A stretch of 64,000 bases of DNA from Peptostreptococcaceae bacterium pGA-8 (GCA_900112915.1 FONK01000003.1:62001-126000); one strand, 5' to 3'; numbered from the stretch's first letter, positions 52,885-62,271 are shown. Notes: a model not told the origin generated them from the letters alone. Made by a program: numbers and translations.

Positions 52885-54639
52885 ATGCGGATAACTGATA
52901 ATAAACGGCTGGCGAATGTAAAAACCAGGAAAGAAACAGGACTGGATTATGTTGCGCTCCAAATGAATGTCATATCCCCATTTGGAAGAAAAAAGCTCAA
53001 AGAGATGAAACCCTTCTTCCCCGGCGAAGAAGATGCTTTGAGACAAGAGCTTGACCGAGTTGAGCAGATGGTTAACTTCGTAACTCGATATCCACGCCTA
53101 AGGGATAAAATACAAGAAGTATTTATGGAGGTCAAGGACTCTTTAAATACAATTAGAAAAAGTGAAAACAGCACCCTTTCCGTTGTTGAAATATATGAAG
53201 TTAAATCATTGCTTTTGCAGATGAGACAGCTGATTATTTTAACAAAGGATAAGAAGGAAGGCGATTACAGAACAAGCTGTGGCTGTGTGGACGCCTTTAA
53301 AAGCTCTTCGGAGGATGGAGAGGCTACAAAAGAGGCAGAGGCTGTAGCCGGTCAAGCTGCGGAAGATGTAGATGTGCCGGAGGAGTATATTCTCGAAAAT
53401 ACGGAAGAGCTGCTTGATATTCTGGATCCTAGAAAGGATCGAATGAACACCTTCTATATCTATGATGAGTTCAGTGAACTTTTGAGCAATTATAGAAAAA
53501 AGAAGAGAGAATTTGAACTTGATATCAGAAAAGCTCAAAAAAAAGCTCGAGAAGATTTACGAAGAGATAAGGGAGTTCAGCTGACACCTAAATTTGACAT
53601 TGTGGTAGCCAGATCTCACCCTGATTTTGAAAAAATTAAGGCTATGACGGAGCTTGAAGAGGTCGATCAAGACTACATGAGCATAACCTTCAAGTTAAAA
53701 GCTAATGATGAAGTCTTCAGGTATATGCAGGAGATGGAAGAGCTTAACCTTAAAATAGAGGCTGAGGAAGAGAGAATTACTGAAATTCTTTCAAGGAAAA
53801 TCGCAGGCTTCAGAGATGTTTTACTGCGAAACTGCGATAGGATGGGAGACTTTGAGTTTGCCCTTGCCAGAGCCTTATATGCCATAAAGAAAAAACTTGT
53901 TAAGCCTGCTATTGTAGATGAGCATATTATCGAGTTTGAAAATGGAAGGAACCTTCAGGTAGAGGAAATTCTAAAATCTAAAAATAAGGTTTATTGTCCA
54001 ATTTCAATTTCATTGCGAGATGGAGTTACTTGCATTACAGGAGCTAATATGGGAGGAAAAACCATTTCTCTTAAATTAGCCGGTCAGATTGCAATATTAG
54101 CTCAGTACGGATTTTTTGTTCCGGCTGATAGCGCAAGTATAGGAATTTCCAATTATATGCAAATTCTCATAGGAGACAGCCAATCGGTTGAAAGAGGCCT
54201 TTCGTCCTTCGGCTCGGAAATGGAAGAGCTGAAGGAAATCTTAGACCACGGCACGGATCGTTCGATTATCTTGATTGACGAAATTGCCAGTGGAACTAAT
54301 CCGGTTGAAGGGTTGGCTCTGACAAAATCCATTGTGGATTATTTGATGTCAAAACCGTATATTTCCCTCATTACGACTCACTTTGAGACAGTTACTGAAC
54401 GAGAAGGTGTGATAAATATGCAAGTTCGGGGACTTTCCGGAGTTGATTACAACCTCCTCGATAGAGAAATCAGGTATGCTAATCGTCGTGATAGGATAAA
54501 TATAATATCGAAATACATGGATTATAGACTATGTAAAGTAGAAAAAGTAGGAGAAGTGCCAAAGGATGCTCTCAATATTGCCAAGATGCTGGGAATCAGC
54601 AACGAGATAATTGAGGGAGCGAAAAAATATATTAAGTAA
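52885..54639 (+). CDS. kamC: KamC, MutS-related ATPase of the mutase reactivase
   Basis: 584 residues. The C-terminal part is the MutS/MutS2-type ATPase: GANMGGKTIS (Walker A), SSFGSEMEELKEIL (signature) and LIDEIASGTNPVEGLAL (Walker B). The N-terminal mismatch-binding domains of MutS and the Smr domain of MutS2 are absent; instead there is a helical clamp-like region with a Lys/Glu-rich coiled coil (about 190-290). So a repair role is unlikely, and context points to cobalamin exchange on KamDE. It is 2 bp from kamB and 10 bp from kamD. Confidence 0.87.
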   Translation: MRITDNKRLANVKTRKETGLDYVALQMNVISPFGRKKLKEMKPFFPGEEDALRQELDRVEQMVNFVTRYPRLRDKIQEVFMEVKDSLNTIRKSENSTLSVVEIYEVKSLLLQMRQLIILTKDKKEGDYRTSCGCVDAFKSSSEDGEATKEAEAVAGQAAEDVDVPEEYILENTEELLDILDPRKDRMNTFYIYDEFSELLSNYRKKKREFELDIRKAQKKAREDLRRDKGVQLTPKFDIVVARSHPDFEKIKAMTELEEVDQDYMSITFKLKANDEVFRYMQEMEELNLKIEAEEERITEILSRKIAGFRDVLLRNCDRMGDFEFALARALYAIKKKLVKPAIVDEHIIEFENGRNLQVEEILKSKNKVYCPISISLRDGVTCITGANMGGKTISLKLAGQIAILAQYGFFVPADSASIGISNYMQILIGDSQSVERGLSSFGSEMEELKEILDHGTDRSIILIDEIASGTNPVEGLALTKSIVDYLMSKPYISLITTHFETVTEREGVINMQVRGLSGVDYNLLDREIRYANRRDRINIISKYMDYRLCKVEKVGEVPKDALNIAKMLGISNEIIEGAKKYIK

Positions 54640-54649
54640 GGAGAAAAAA

Positions 54650-56203
54650 ATGGAAAGCAAACTAAATCTTGATTTTGGGGTTGTTGAGAGCGCCAGAAAT
54701 CATGCAAGGAATATCGCGAGAGATATGCAGGATTTCATCGCAAGACACACTACAGTGTCTACTGAGAGAACAATCTTAAGACTGTTGGGTGTCGACGGAG
54801 TTGACGATGTTGATAATCCACTTCCAAATGTACTTGTTGACCATATCAAGGATGCAGGAGCTCTATCTACAGGAGTTGCATACTGGGTTGGAAACGCAAT
54901 TGTGCAGACAGGAAAAGACCCTCAGACAATTGCAGAAGAGGTAGCTCAGGGCAAGCTTGAAATCACTAAGCTTCCAACATGCACAATGGAAGAAGCTGAA
55001 GCAGCTCTACAGCCGTCAATCAAAAAAACCTTTGAAAGAATCGATATGCAGAAGGCAAAGCGTCAGGAATATCTTGACACTATCGGTTCAGGTCCGGAAC
55101 CTTATCTATATGTTATCGTAGCTACAGGTAACATTTTCGAAGACGTAGTGCAGGCTCAGGCTGCAGCAAGACAGGGTGCGGACATCATCGCTGTAATCAG
55201 AACAACTGCTCAGTCTCTGCTGGACTATGTACCTTACGGTGCTACAACTGAAGGCTTCGGTGGTACCTATGCAACTCAGGAGAACTTCAGAATCATGAGA
55301 AAGGCCCTTGACGAGGTTGGAGAAGAAGTTGGCAGATACATTAGATTATGTAACTATTCATCCGGAATGTGCATGCCTGAAATCGCTGCTATGGGTGCTT
55401 TGGAAAGACTTGATGTAATGCTTAATGACGCTATCTATGGTATCCTTTTCAGAGACATCAACATGCAGAGAACTCTTGTTGACCAGTTTATGTCCAGAGT
55501 CATCATTGGATATTGCGGAATTATTTTCAACTCAGGTGAGGATAACTATCTAACTACAGATGATGCTATAGAATCTGCACATACAGTAACAGCTTCTCAG
55601 TTTATTAATGAGCAGTTCGCTGTTCTTGCAAATATTCCTGAAGAGCAGATGGGCTTGGGACATGCTTTCGAGATGGATCCTAAGACTGAGGACGGTTTCC
55701 TGCTTGAATTGTCACAGGCAATTATGGCGAGAGAAATCTTCCCTAAGGCAAGACTTAAGTACATGCCTCCTACAAAGTTTATGACCGGTAATATTTTCAT
55801 GGGTCATATTCAGGATGCTCTATTTAACCTGGTTGCAATTTGGTCACATCAGTCCCTATTGCTACAGGGCATGCTTACTGAGGCTATTCATACTCCTCAT
55901 ATGCACGACAGATACCTTTCAATTGAAAATGCTCAGTACATCTTCAACAACTGCAAGCACATCGGTGAAGACGTTGAATTCAAGAAGGATGGAATTATCC
56001 AGTCTCGTGCACAGGAAGTTTTGAAGAAGGCTGACATTCTTCTGGCAGAGGTAGAAGAAGAAGGCTTATTCGCAACAATTGAAAAAGGTAAATTCGGCGG
56101 AGTTAAGAGACCGTTTGACGGTGGACATGGTCTTGAAGGTGTAACCGCAAGAGGTGAAAACTACTTCAACCCGTTCACTAAGCTATTCATGGATCATAAA
56201 TAA
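54650..56203 (+). CDS. kamD: Lysine 5,6-aminomutase, alpha (large) subunit
   Basis: Adenosylcobalamin- and PLP-dependent enzyme shifting the 6-amino group of beta-lysine (or D-lysine) to C5; KamD is the TIM-barrel subunit. 517 residues beginning MESKLNLDFGVVESARNHA with DFIARHTTVSTERTILRLLGVDGVD and PTCTMEEAEAAL, then VIRTTAQSLLDYVPYGATTEGFGGTYATQENF. ATG 54650 follows AAGGAG; a further upstream in-frame start lies in kamC. It precedes kamE by 13 bp. Confidence 0.96.
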   Translation: MESKLNLDFGVVESARNHARNIARDMQDFIARHTTVSTERTILRLLGVDGVDDVDNPLPNVLVDHIKDAGALSTGVAYWVGNAIVQTGKDPQTIAEEVAQGKLEITKLPTCTMEEAEAALQPSIKKTFERIDMQKAKRQEYLDTIGSGPEPYLYVIVATGNIFEDVVQAQAAARQGADIIAVIRTTAQSLLDYVPYGATTEGFGGTYATQENFRIMRKALDEVGEEVGRYIRLCNYSSGMCMPEIAAMGALERLDVMLNDAIYGILFRDINMQRTLVDQFMSRVIIGYCGIIFNSGEDNYLTTDDAIESAHTVTASQFINEQFAVLANIPEEQMGLGHAFEMDPKTEDGFLLELSQAIMAREIFPKARLKYMPPTKFMTGNIFMGHIQDALFNLVAIWSHQSLLLQGMLTEAIHTPHMHDRYLSIENAQYIFNNCKHIGEDVEFKKDGIIQSRAQEVLKKADILLAEVEEEGLFATIEKGKFGGVKRPFDGGHGLEGVTARGENYFNPFTKLFMDHK

Positions 56204-56216
56204 GGAGGGGTTTTAA

Positions 56217-57011
56217 ATGGCAGAGAATAAAACAGCAGTAACAACCGCTGACTTAACCAAGGTTAAACCTTACGGTGACACCTTAAATGACGGTAAGGTG
56301 GAGATGGCTTTCACACTTCCTGTTCCATATGGTGAAGAAGCAGAAGAATGTGCTAAGCAGTATGTAAAAAAATTAGGTTTTAATGAACCGAGTGTAACAT
56401 ATTATCATGAGTTGGCTCCCGGCTACACCTTCTTTGTAGTGTACGGTGCGGCTCAGCAGACCATTGACTACACAGCTATTCACGTTCCAAAGGTTGAAGG
56501 TAACGTATTGGATAGAGTGGAGTGTGGTGAATGGATTGGCGAAAACATCGGCAGAGATATTGTCGTTGTCGGCGCTTCAATTGAGTCCGACGCTCACACT
56601 GTAGGTATTGACGCTATCATTCAGATGAAGGGCTTCCACGGTCACTTCGGCCTTGAAAGATTTAAGAATGTTGTACCTTATAACATGGGTTCACAGGTTC
56701 CTTGCGAAAAGCTAATTGCCAAGGCTAAGGAAGTTAACGCTGATGCTATTTTAGTATCACAGACTGTAACTCAGAAGGATATCCACATTATGAACCTTAC
56801 AAAGATGGTTGAGCTTGTAGAAGCTGAAGGTCTTCGTGACAAGGTTATCCTAACATGCGGCGGTCCTCGTATTTCTCACGAGCTTGCACAGGAGCTCGGT
56901 TATGATGCAGGCTTTGGTCCGGGCAGATATGCTGAACACGTAATGTCATATGTTATGCAGGAAGTTCAGAAGAGAGGCTGGGAGAAGAAAGCTAACATTG
57001 AAGACCGTTAA
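56217..57011 (+). CDS. kamE: Lysine 5,6-aminomutase, beta (B12-binding) subunit
   Basis: 264 residues. The B12 lower-ligand motif ESDAHTVGIDAI has His 127, and Lys 138 (eleven residues on, in IIQMKGF) corresponds to the PLP-binding lysine of the clostridial enzyme (His133/Lys144). The Rossmann-type B12 domain continues with LITQ-like ILVSQTVTQKDIHIMN and LTCGGPRISHELAQELGYDAGFGPG. AAGGAGGGG precedes the ATG. A terminator closes the kam operon. Confidence 0.97.
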   Translation: MAENKTAVTTADLTKVKPYGDTLNDGKVEMAFTLPVPYGEEAEECAKQYVKKLGFNEPSVTYYHELAPGYTFFVVYGAAQQTIDYTAIHVPKVEGNVLDRVECGEWIGENIGRDIVVVGASIESDAHTVGIDAIIQMKGFHGHFGLERFKNVVPYNMGSQVPCEKLIAKAKEVNADAILVSQTVTQKDIHIMNLTKMVELVEAEGLRDKVILTCGGPRISHELAQELGYDAGFGPGRYAEHVMSYVMQEVQKRGWEKKANIEDR

Positions 57012-57061
57012 GCTGTCAGGTTTTCAAAGATTTCATACTGAATTTGCAGTAAATCAGCAAA

Positions 57062-57090
57062 AAAGCCGGGTGCAATTTGTACCCGGTTTT
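57062..57090 (+). terminator. Terminator of the kam operon
   Basis: A 10-bp stem with one G-T pair (AAAGCCGGGT 57062-57071, ACCCGGTTTT 57081-57090) ending in T. The rest of the gap up to 57285 holds a promoter and no gene. Confidence 0.75.
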
Positions 57091-57185
57091 ATGATGCATA
57101 AAATTGAGATAGCTCATTCTGCCCTTTCAAGTGTACAGCAAATTTCTATAAGGTAAGTTTCAAAGAAAAGAGCCAAAGGCATATG

Positions 57186-57214
57186 TTGACAATTATTTAA
57201 CCGAGGTATATTAT
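57186..57214 (+). promoter_or_regulatory. Promoter of the atoE-type permease gene
   Basis: Perfect TTGACA (57186-57191), 17-bp spacer, TATTAT (57209-57214), giving a leader of about 65 bases. Confidence 0.7.
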
Positions 57215-57285
57215 TTAAATGCAGGTTGTTTTTATAACACTATTAACAGTTATTATTTACATTATTAAGGAAATGGAGGGTAACG

Positions 57286-58644
57286 ATGTTTAAAAAGTTA
57301 TCTAACGGATGCGTACACTTAGTGAATAGATTTTTACCGGATCCATTCATATTTTGTATCATCCTGACCGTTATTGTTTTTGTGGCAGCTATGCCGGCTA
57401 CAGGAATGGGTCCGATGAAGCTGGTTGAGGCATGGGGTAATGGAGTATGGGCATTGCTTATGTTCTCAATGCAGATGGCTCTCGTCCTTGTTTTAGGAAG
57501 CGCCTTGGCTCAGGCTAAGGTTGTAAAGGGCATTGTTTCAGCTATTGCAAGCCTTGCTAAAACACCTAGACAGGGAATCATCGTAGTTACATTCTTCTCC
57601 CTGGTTGCCTGCTGGATTAACTGGGGATTCGGACTGGTTGTAGGTGCAATTTTGGCTAAGGAAATTGCAAGACAGGTTAAGAGCATTGACTACAGGTTGT
57701 TAATTGCATCAGCTTATTCCGGATTTGTAATTTGGCATGCAGGCTTTTCAGGATCAATTCCGCTAGCTTTGGCTACTCCAGGCAAGGATGCGCTTATTGC
57801 TGCAACAGGTGGAGCTGTAACTGATGTAATTCCAACGTCTATGACAATTTTTGCACCATATAATATAATCATTATCTTGATCATATTGGTTTGCTTGCCA
57901 TTTATAAACGCAAAGATGCATCCGTCACCGGACGAAGTAATCGCTGTGGATCCGGCTCTTTTGAGAGAAGAGGTATATGAATATAAGGATCCTGAAACTC
58001 CGGCTGAAAAAATTGAGAACAGCTTTATTACCTCTGCAATTATTTCTGTTGCAGGAATTATTTATCTGGTAACATATTTCATTAATAATGGTTTCAATGT
58101 TACATTGAACATTGTAAACTTTATATTCCTAATTCTTGGAATTATTTGTCATAAAACTCCGATTGCATATGTAAGAGCAATAACGGACGCAGCTAAGGGG
58201 TCGGCAGGGATTATTTTGCAGTTCCCGTTCTATGCAGGAATTATGGCTATGATGACTACTGCAAATCCTGAGAATGGAATCTCCCTTGCAGGCTTCATCA
58301 GCAATGGCTTCGTCGCAATTTCAAATCAGGTTACATTCCCGTTATTTACCTTCCTGTCTGCAGGAATTGTAAATCTGTTCGTGCCTTCAGGCGGAGGACA
58401 GTGGGCTGTACAGGGACCTATCATGATGCCTGCAGGAAAGAACTTAGGCGTTGATCCGGCTCTTACAGGAATGGCAATTTCTTGGGGTGATGCCTGGACA
58501 AACATGATTCAACCGTTCTGGGCGCTTCCGGCTTTGGGCATTGCAGGACTTTCAGCAAGAGACATTATGGGATATTGTTTAATAACATTATTCTTTACAG
58601 GAATTGTAGTTTGCGGAGGATTTCTGGTAGTGGGGCTGCTGTAG
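57286..58644 (+). CDS. atoE: Short-chain fatty-acid permease (AtoE family)
   Basis: 452 residues with about eleven to twelve helices. VNRFLPDPFIFCIILT, VVACWINWGFGLVVGAILAKEIARQ, ASAYSGFVIWHAGFSGSIPLALATPG and NLFVPSGGGQWAVQGPIMMPAG match the AtoE short-chain fatty-acid transporter family. Lysine fermentation ends in butyrate and acetate, so butyrate export (or acetoacetate/butyrate exchange) is the likely role. It has its own promoter and stands just before the CoA-transferase genes. Confidence 0.92.
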   Translation: MFKKLSNGCVHLVNRFLPDPFIFCIILTVIVFVAAMPATGMGPMKLVEAWGNGVWALLMFSMQMALVLVLGSALAQAKVVKGIVSAIASLAKTPRQGIIVVTFFSLVACWINWGFGLVVGAILAKEIARQVKSIDYRLLIASAYSGFVIWHAGFSGSIPLALATPGKDALIAATGGAVTDVIPTSMTIFAPYNIIIILIILVCLPFINAKMHPSPDEVIAVDPALLREEVYEYKDPETPAEKIENSFITSAIISVAGIIYLVTYFINNGFNVTLNIVNFIFLILGIICHKTPIAYVRAITDAAKGSAGIILQFPFYAGIMAMMTTANPENGISLAGFISNGFVAISNQVTFPLFTFLSAGIVNLFVPSGGGQWAVQGPIMMPAGKNLGVDPALTGMAISWGDAWTNMIQPFWALPALGIAGLSARDIMGYCLITLFFTGIVVCGGFLVVGLL

Positions 58645-58726
58645 CAGCTCCTGCTTGTGAACCCGGTTCTTTATAATCAGATAGTGGATTTTCATTGGAA
58701 TTTTGGCTGTTTTGTTTAGGGCTCAC

Positions 58727-58754
58727 TTGACTAAAACTTATATTGGTATATAAT
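58727..58754 (+). promoter_or_regulatory. Promoter of the CoA-transferase operon
   Basis: TTGACT (58727-58732), 16-bp spacer, perfect TATAAT (58749-58754). The predicted start, about 58761, is directly before a GGGAGAT hairpin. Confidence 0.65.
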
Positions 58755-58771
58755 ATAATTAGGCGTATGGG

Positions 58772-58789
58772 GGGAGATTTTTATCTCCC
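58772..58789 (+). other. Hairpin at the very 5' end of the atoDA leader
   Basis: GGGAGAT (58772-58778), TTTT loop, ATCTCCC (58783-58789), then TTTATATATAA. Being only about ten bases from the predicted transcript start, it may protect the mRNA 5' end or terminate early; alternatively it is the terminator of atoE and the promoter call is wrong. Confidence 0.5.
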
Positions 58790-58838
58790 TTTATATATAA
58801 ACATCAGAGCTTTATAGAAAAGAAAGGTGATTTAGAAA

Positions 58839-59552
58839 ATGATTAACAAAATTATGACTGCTGATGAAGCAGTTGCGGGCGTTAAAGACGGGATGACCAT
58901 CATGGTCGGTGGATTCCTTGCTACAGGTTCCCCTGAAATCTTGATGGATGCACTCGTAAGAAAAGGTGTAAAGCACTTGACTGTAATTGCTAATGACGGT
59001 GGACTTGACATTGGTCAGTATGGAGCAAGAACAGCCAGAGGCGTTGGTAAATTGCTGGAGCACCATATGGTTGACCACATTATCGCATCCCACATTGGAG
59101 TTAATCCTAAGCTAAATGAAGGCTTTGCTGACGGAAGCTTAAGATACACTCTTGTGCCGCAGGGAACTTTGGCTGAAAAAATCAGAGCAGCTAACTATGG
59201 ATTAGGTGGAATTATCACTCCTACAGGTGTTGGTACTCCAATGGAAACTGAGAAGGATGAGCTTGGAAGAGATAAGATTACCATTGAAATAGATGGCAAG
59301 AAATATCTTCTGGAAAGACCCCTTAGAGCAGATTATGCATTTATTAGAGCATCTGTTTGCGATAAGTTCGGTAACTTTATGTGCTCAAAGGCAACTAAAA
59401 CTTTCAACTATGTAATGGCCGGAGCAGCTGACAATGTAATCGTTGCAAGTGAAAAGGTTGTTGAAGTTGGAACAGAGGATCCGGATTTATTTGCAATTTC
59501 AGGCGTAATGGTTGACGCTATCGTAGAAGGAGAAGAAAAATGGCAGATATAA
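58839..59552 (+). CDS. atoD: Acetoacetate/butyrate CoA-transferase, subunit A
   Basis: Exchanges CoA between butyryl-CoA and acetoacetate, linking the two halves of lysine fermentation. 237 residues; MTADEAVAGVKDGMTIMVGGFLATGSPEILMDALV and GLGGIITPTGVGTPMETEKDEL are subunit-A signatures (GGF and oxyanion loop). AAAGGTGAT precedes the ATG. It overlaps subunit B by 13 bp. By context the substrate pair is acetoacetate with butyryl-CoA, though related acyl-CoAs may be used. Confidence 0.93.
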   Translation: MINKIMTADEAVAGVKDGMTIMVGGFLATGSPEILMDALVRKGVKHLTVIANDGGLDIGQYGARTARGVGKLLEHHMVDHIIASHIGVNPKLNEGFADGSLRYTLVPQGTLAEKIRAANYGLGGIITPTGVGTPMETEKDELGRDKITIEIDGKKYLLERPLRADYAFIRASVCDKFGNFMCSKATKTFNYVMAGAADNVIVASEKVVEVGTEDPDLFAISGVMVDAIVEGEEKWQI

Positions 59553-60196
59553 AAGAAAGAATTGCGAGAAGAACCGCAAAAGAATTTCATGACGGAGACG
59601 TTGTAAATCTCGGTATTGGTCTTCCAACTATGGTTGGACAGTTCCTTCCTGAAGGCGTTACTGTAACTCTACATTCAGAAAACGGATTTACAGGTCTTGA
59701 AGGCATTCCTGCTCCCGGCGAAGAGGATGTAGATATTATCAACTCAGGTGGAGCATATGTAACTGCAGTACCTTGGGCTAACTATTTTGATGCTGCAACA
59801 AGCTTCGGTATCGTAAGAGGCGGACATGTTGACGCAACAGTTCTTGGTGCAATGCAGGTTGCTGAGAATGGAGACCTTGCTAACTGGATCGTTCCCGGCA
59901 AAAAAGTTGCAGGAATGGGTGGAGCAATGGATTTGGTAGTAGGAGCTAAGGAAGTTATCATAGCTATGACTCACACTGCTAAGGGAAACCACAAGATCTT
60001 GGAAAGCTGCACACTTCCTCTAACTGCTGAGAAGTGCGTGAGCAAGATCATCACAGAAATGGGTGTTATGGAGGTTACTCCGGAAGGAATTGTTGTAACT
60101 GAACTTCATCCTGATTTTACAAAGGAGCAGATTCAGGAGGCTACAGGTGTTAAGCTGATCTTCAGCCCGGATCTGAAGCCAATGGAAGAAGAATAA
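59540..60196 (+). CDS. atoA: Acetoacetate/butyrate CoA-transferase, subunit B
   Basis: 218 residues. VVNLGIGLPTMVGQFLPEGV leads to the SENG motif (HSENGFTGLEG) whose Glu 47 is the catalytic glutamate forming the CoA-thioester. GGAYVTAVPWANYFDAATSFGIVRGGHVDATVLGAMQV is the conserved core. GAAGGAGAAG lies before the ATG, inside the end of atoD, so expression is coupled one to one. Confidence 0.95.
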   Translation: MADIKERIARRTAKEFHDGDVVNLGIGLPTMVGQFLPEGVTVTLHSENGFTGLEGIPAPGEEDVDIINSGGAYVTAVPWANYFDAATSFGIVRGGHVDATVLGAMQVAENGDLANWIVPGKKVAGMGGAMDLVVGAKEVIIAMTHTAKGNHKILESCTLPLTAEKCVSKIITEMGVMEVTPEGIVVTELHPDFTKEQIQEATGVKLIFSPDLKPMEEE

Positions 60197-60216
60197 GAAC
60201 CAAAAAATATAACTTT

Positions 60217-60260
60217 AAACGGCTCTTTGGTTTCATCGAGGTGAAAACCAAAGGCCGTTT
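60217..60260 (+). terminator. Terminator after atoA
   Basis: AAACGGC, one unpaired T, CTTTGGTTT, a 10-base loop, then AAAACCAAAGGCCGTTT followed by TTATTTT: a long stem with a one-base bulge and a U-run. Confidence 0.8.
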
Positions 60261-60292
60261 TTATTTTGGCTCCATGTCAAAGGAAAAGGCCC

Positions 60293-61567
60293 CTATTGGT
60301 CATATGCATTTTTAAAGGCGTTCATTTGATCCAGATTGCTGAAGGTTATACGGGCAAAATTTTTGCCGCCGCCCCCCTTGCCGCCTAATGGAAGCCCTTG
60401 TTCCTTTACGATTTTTCCACAATCAATAGATTTACCGTCTGAAAACATAATGCAGGTTAGTAGTTCAGGCTGTATCAAAACAAAGGCGGCTGAACATGTT
60501 TTGCTAATCAGCTTGCCCAGGCTTTGCAGGAAATCCGCATCATAATCGGAATATGTAAAGGAAGTAAAGCCTCCGGAAGGAGAGGCGGTTAAGCTCCTTA
60601 TAATTGATTGACTTTCCAGATTGAGGAGCTTTTTTTCCATATTATACAGCTTATCCTTGCTCTGTTGAATCTTATCCTCCTTCGCAGCGTATTTATCTAA
60701 TAGATCATTTGTCCCGGAGGACAGCTTATCGGAAATAGACGATAAAACATCGAATTCCTCCTGATAGCGTTTAAATGCCCTTTGTCCGGCTTCTAAATAT
60801 ATTCTGGTCATACCTTTATTAGGCTCTACCTTATATATTTTTACCATACCCACCTGGCCTGATGTGGCAGGATGTGTGCCGCAGCATGCTACAGCATCTG
60901 ACGGATTTTCAGCGCTTCCAATGCGAACAATGGTTATATCCTTATCTATGGCTAAGGCCTTTCGAAGAGGCTCTTTTTCGGCTTCAGAACGAGTGCCATA
61001 GTGGGTGGTAACTACGGGCAGGTTTTCCCATATGGCGACATTGGTGCAAAACTCCACATGCTTCGCCATATCCCAAGTAACCCTGTCATACCCCGTGCCG
61101 CTAAGGTCAATATCAATGGTCATATAATCGTCGCCCATGTGAAAACCTCTGTTTACGCCGCCGTATTCCCTGAAAAACATGCCACTCATTATATGCTCGC
61201 CACAGTGGCGCTGCATATTGTCGAAACGGCGGCTCCAGTCGATGGCAAGGGTCACTTCAATCCCCGGCTCAAGATTGGCGCCACCACCATCAGCATGCTC
61301 GCCATCAATACCCTTGCCATCAACCGGTATATGTGGTTCCACCAAATGGCATATTTCATCATTATATTCGTACACATCAACGACATCCCAATATTGATTA
61401 TCAATGGAAATGGTTCCCAAATCGCAGCTTTGACCACCACCGGTCGGAAAGAAAATTGTTTTATCAAGAACGACAATTTTCTTTCCCCCATATTCAGAGA
61501 TAGATACAATATTTGCAGTGCAGGACTTTAGGTATACATCTTTCTGATATAGTCTAATTGTTTTCAT
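60293..61567 (-). CDS. AlaX-type alanyl-tRNA editing hydrolase with DHHA1 domain
   Basis: Hydrolyses mischarged Ser- or Gly-tRNA-Ala. 424 residues without the AlaRS catalytic core. Zinc ligands of the editing site are HCGEH (in NMQRHCGEHIMSGMFF) and CCGTH. A coiled coil (about 290-325) and a C-terminal DHHA1 domain ending GGKGGGGKNFARITF complete it, as in long AlaX proteins. GGAGGGA precedes the ATG. It converges on the atoDA operon and seems unrelated to lysine breakdown. Confidence 0.9.
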   Translation of the reverse strand: MKTIRLYQKDVYLKSCTANIVSISEYGGKKIVVLDKTIFFPTGGGQSCDLGTISIDNQYWDVVDVYEYNDEICHLVEPHIPVDGKGIDGEHADGGGANLEPGIEVTLAIDWSRRFDNMQRHCGEHIMSGMFFREYGGVNRGFHMGDDYMTIDIDLSGTGYDRVTWDMAKHVEFCTNVAIWENLPVVTTHYGTRSEAEKEPLRKALAIDKDITIVRIGSAENPSDAVACCGTHPATSGQVGMVKIYKVEPNKGMTRIYLEAGQRAFKRYQEEFDVLSSISDKLSSGTNDLLDKYAAKEDKIQQSKDKLYNMEKKLLNLESQSIIRSLTASPSGGFTSFTYSDYDADFLQSLGKLISKTCSAAFVLIQPELLTCIMFSDGKSIDCGKIVKEQGLPLGGKGGGGKNFARITFSNLDQMNAFKNAYDQ

Positions 61568-61671
61568 AATCTATTCCCTCCGGAGCTACATATGTCTATA
61601 TAAATTCATGTCTCATGTAAATTGCTGAAAATATTATACCATATCATACTTATAATTTCTAACAGGAAGAC

Positions 61672-61717
61672 TGTCACCGATTGTAACAGCGGTCTTGTCA
61701 CCGGTTGCAAAAGCGGT
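61672..61717. repeat. Pair of 22-bp direct repeats upstream of an uncharacterised gene
   Basis: Copies at 61672-61693 and 61696-61717 (period 24 bp, 19 of 22 bases identical). Each contains ACCG...CGGT arms, so each is also a small dyad. They end about 15 bp before a -35 box, the usual place for an activator. Confidence 0.55.
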
Positions 61718-61732
61718 AAAGATTAAAAAAGC

Positions 61733-61762
61733 TTGCATAATAATGTATTTTCGTTATATAAT
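61733..61762 (+). promoter_or_regulatory. Promoter behind the direct repeats
   Basis: TTGCAT (61733-61738), 18-bp spacer, perfect TATAAT (61757-61762); the -10 box is only 25 bases before the ATG at 61787, leaving a short leader with GGAGGT. Confidence 0.55.
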
Positions 61763-61786
61763 AAAAAAATAAATGGAGGTACGCCA

Positions 61787-62263
61787 ATGGGTTTGTTTGG
61801 ATTTGGAAAGAAGAAAGAGATCGATACTGCAAAATCAGATGCCAACAAGAAAAGAATAAGGGAATTGTTTAACGGTGTCATAGAAGACGGAGATTCTTGG
61901 AAGGTTGTATATGGATATGGCTTAAATATCAAAAACAGCTCTTATATCATAGCCAGAAAAACAACCTATACCTATACAAGCTTGATTATCGGATATAGAG
62001 AATCAGATATGAGCATTGCTCTGCTTCAGACTACACCTGAACTGGAAGGCTGCAGTGATGCCGAGTATTTCAATAAGGACTCAATCAAAAAAGCGAAAAT
62101 TTCAACCGGAATGTACACTATATATCACCAAGGCGGAATGATGGCAGGCTACACGCAATTTGCCACCTTAGAAGAAAACGATGAAAAATTCCTTGCATAT
62201 GTTTACCAACCGGATGAGTATAAAGATTTTGACGAATTCTTCAAGAAGTTTGCAGCTAAATAG
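61787..62263 (+). CDS. Uncharacterised cytoplasmic protein, 158 residues
   Basis: No family recognised. The N-terminus MGLFGFGKKKEID resembles the amphipathic starts of small peripheral membrane proteins; the rest is a compact alpha/beta sequence (WKVVYGYGLNIKNSSYIIARKTTYTYTSLIIGYR, then GCSDAEYFNKDSIKKAKIST). GGAGGT lies 6 bases before ATG 61787. A 61-residue membrane protein follows after 8 bp, so the two may act together. Confidence 0.7.
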   Translation: MGLFGFGKKKEIDTAKSDANKKRIRELFNGVIEDGDSWKVVYGYGLNIKNSSYIIARKTTYTYTSLIIGYRESDMSIALLQTTPELEGCSDAEYFNKDSIKKAKISTGMYTIYHQGGMMAGYTQFATLEENDEKFLAYVYQPDEYKDFDEFFKKFAAK

Positions 62264-62271
62264 GATCAAGT

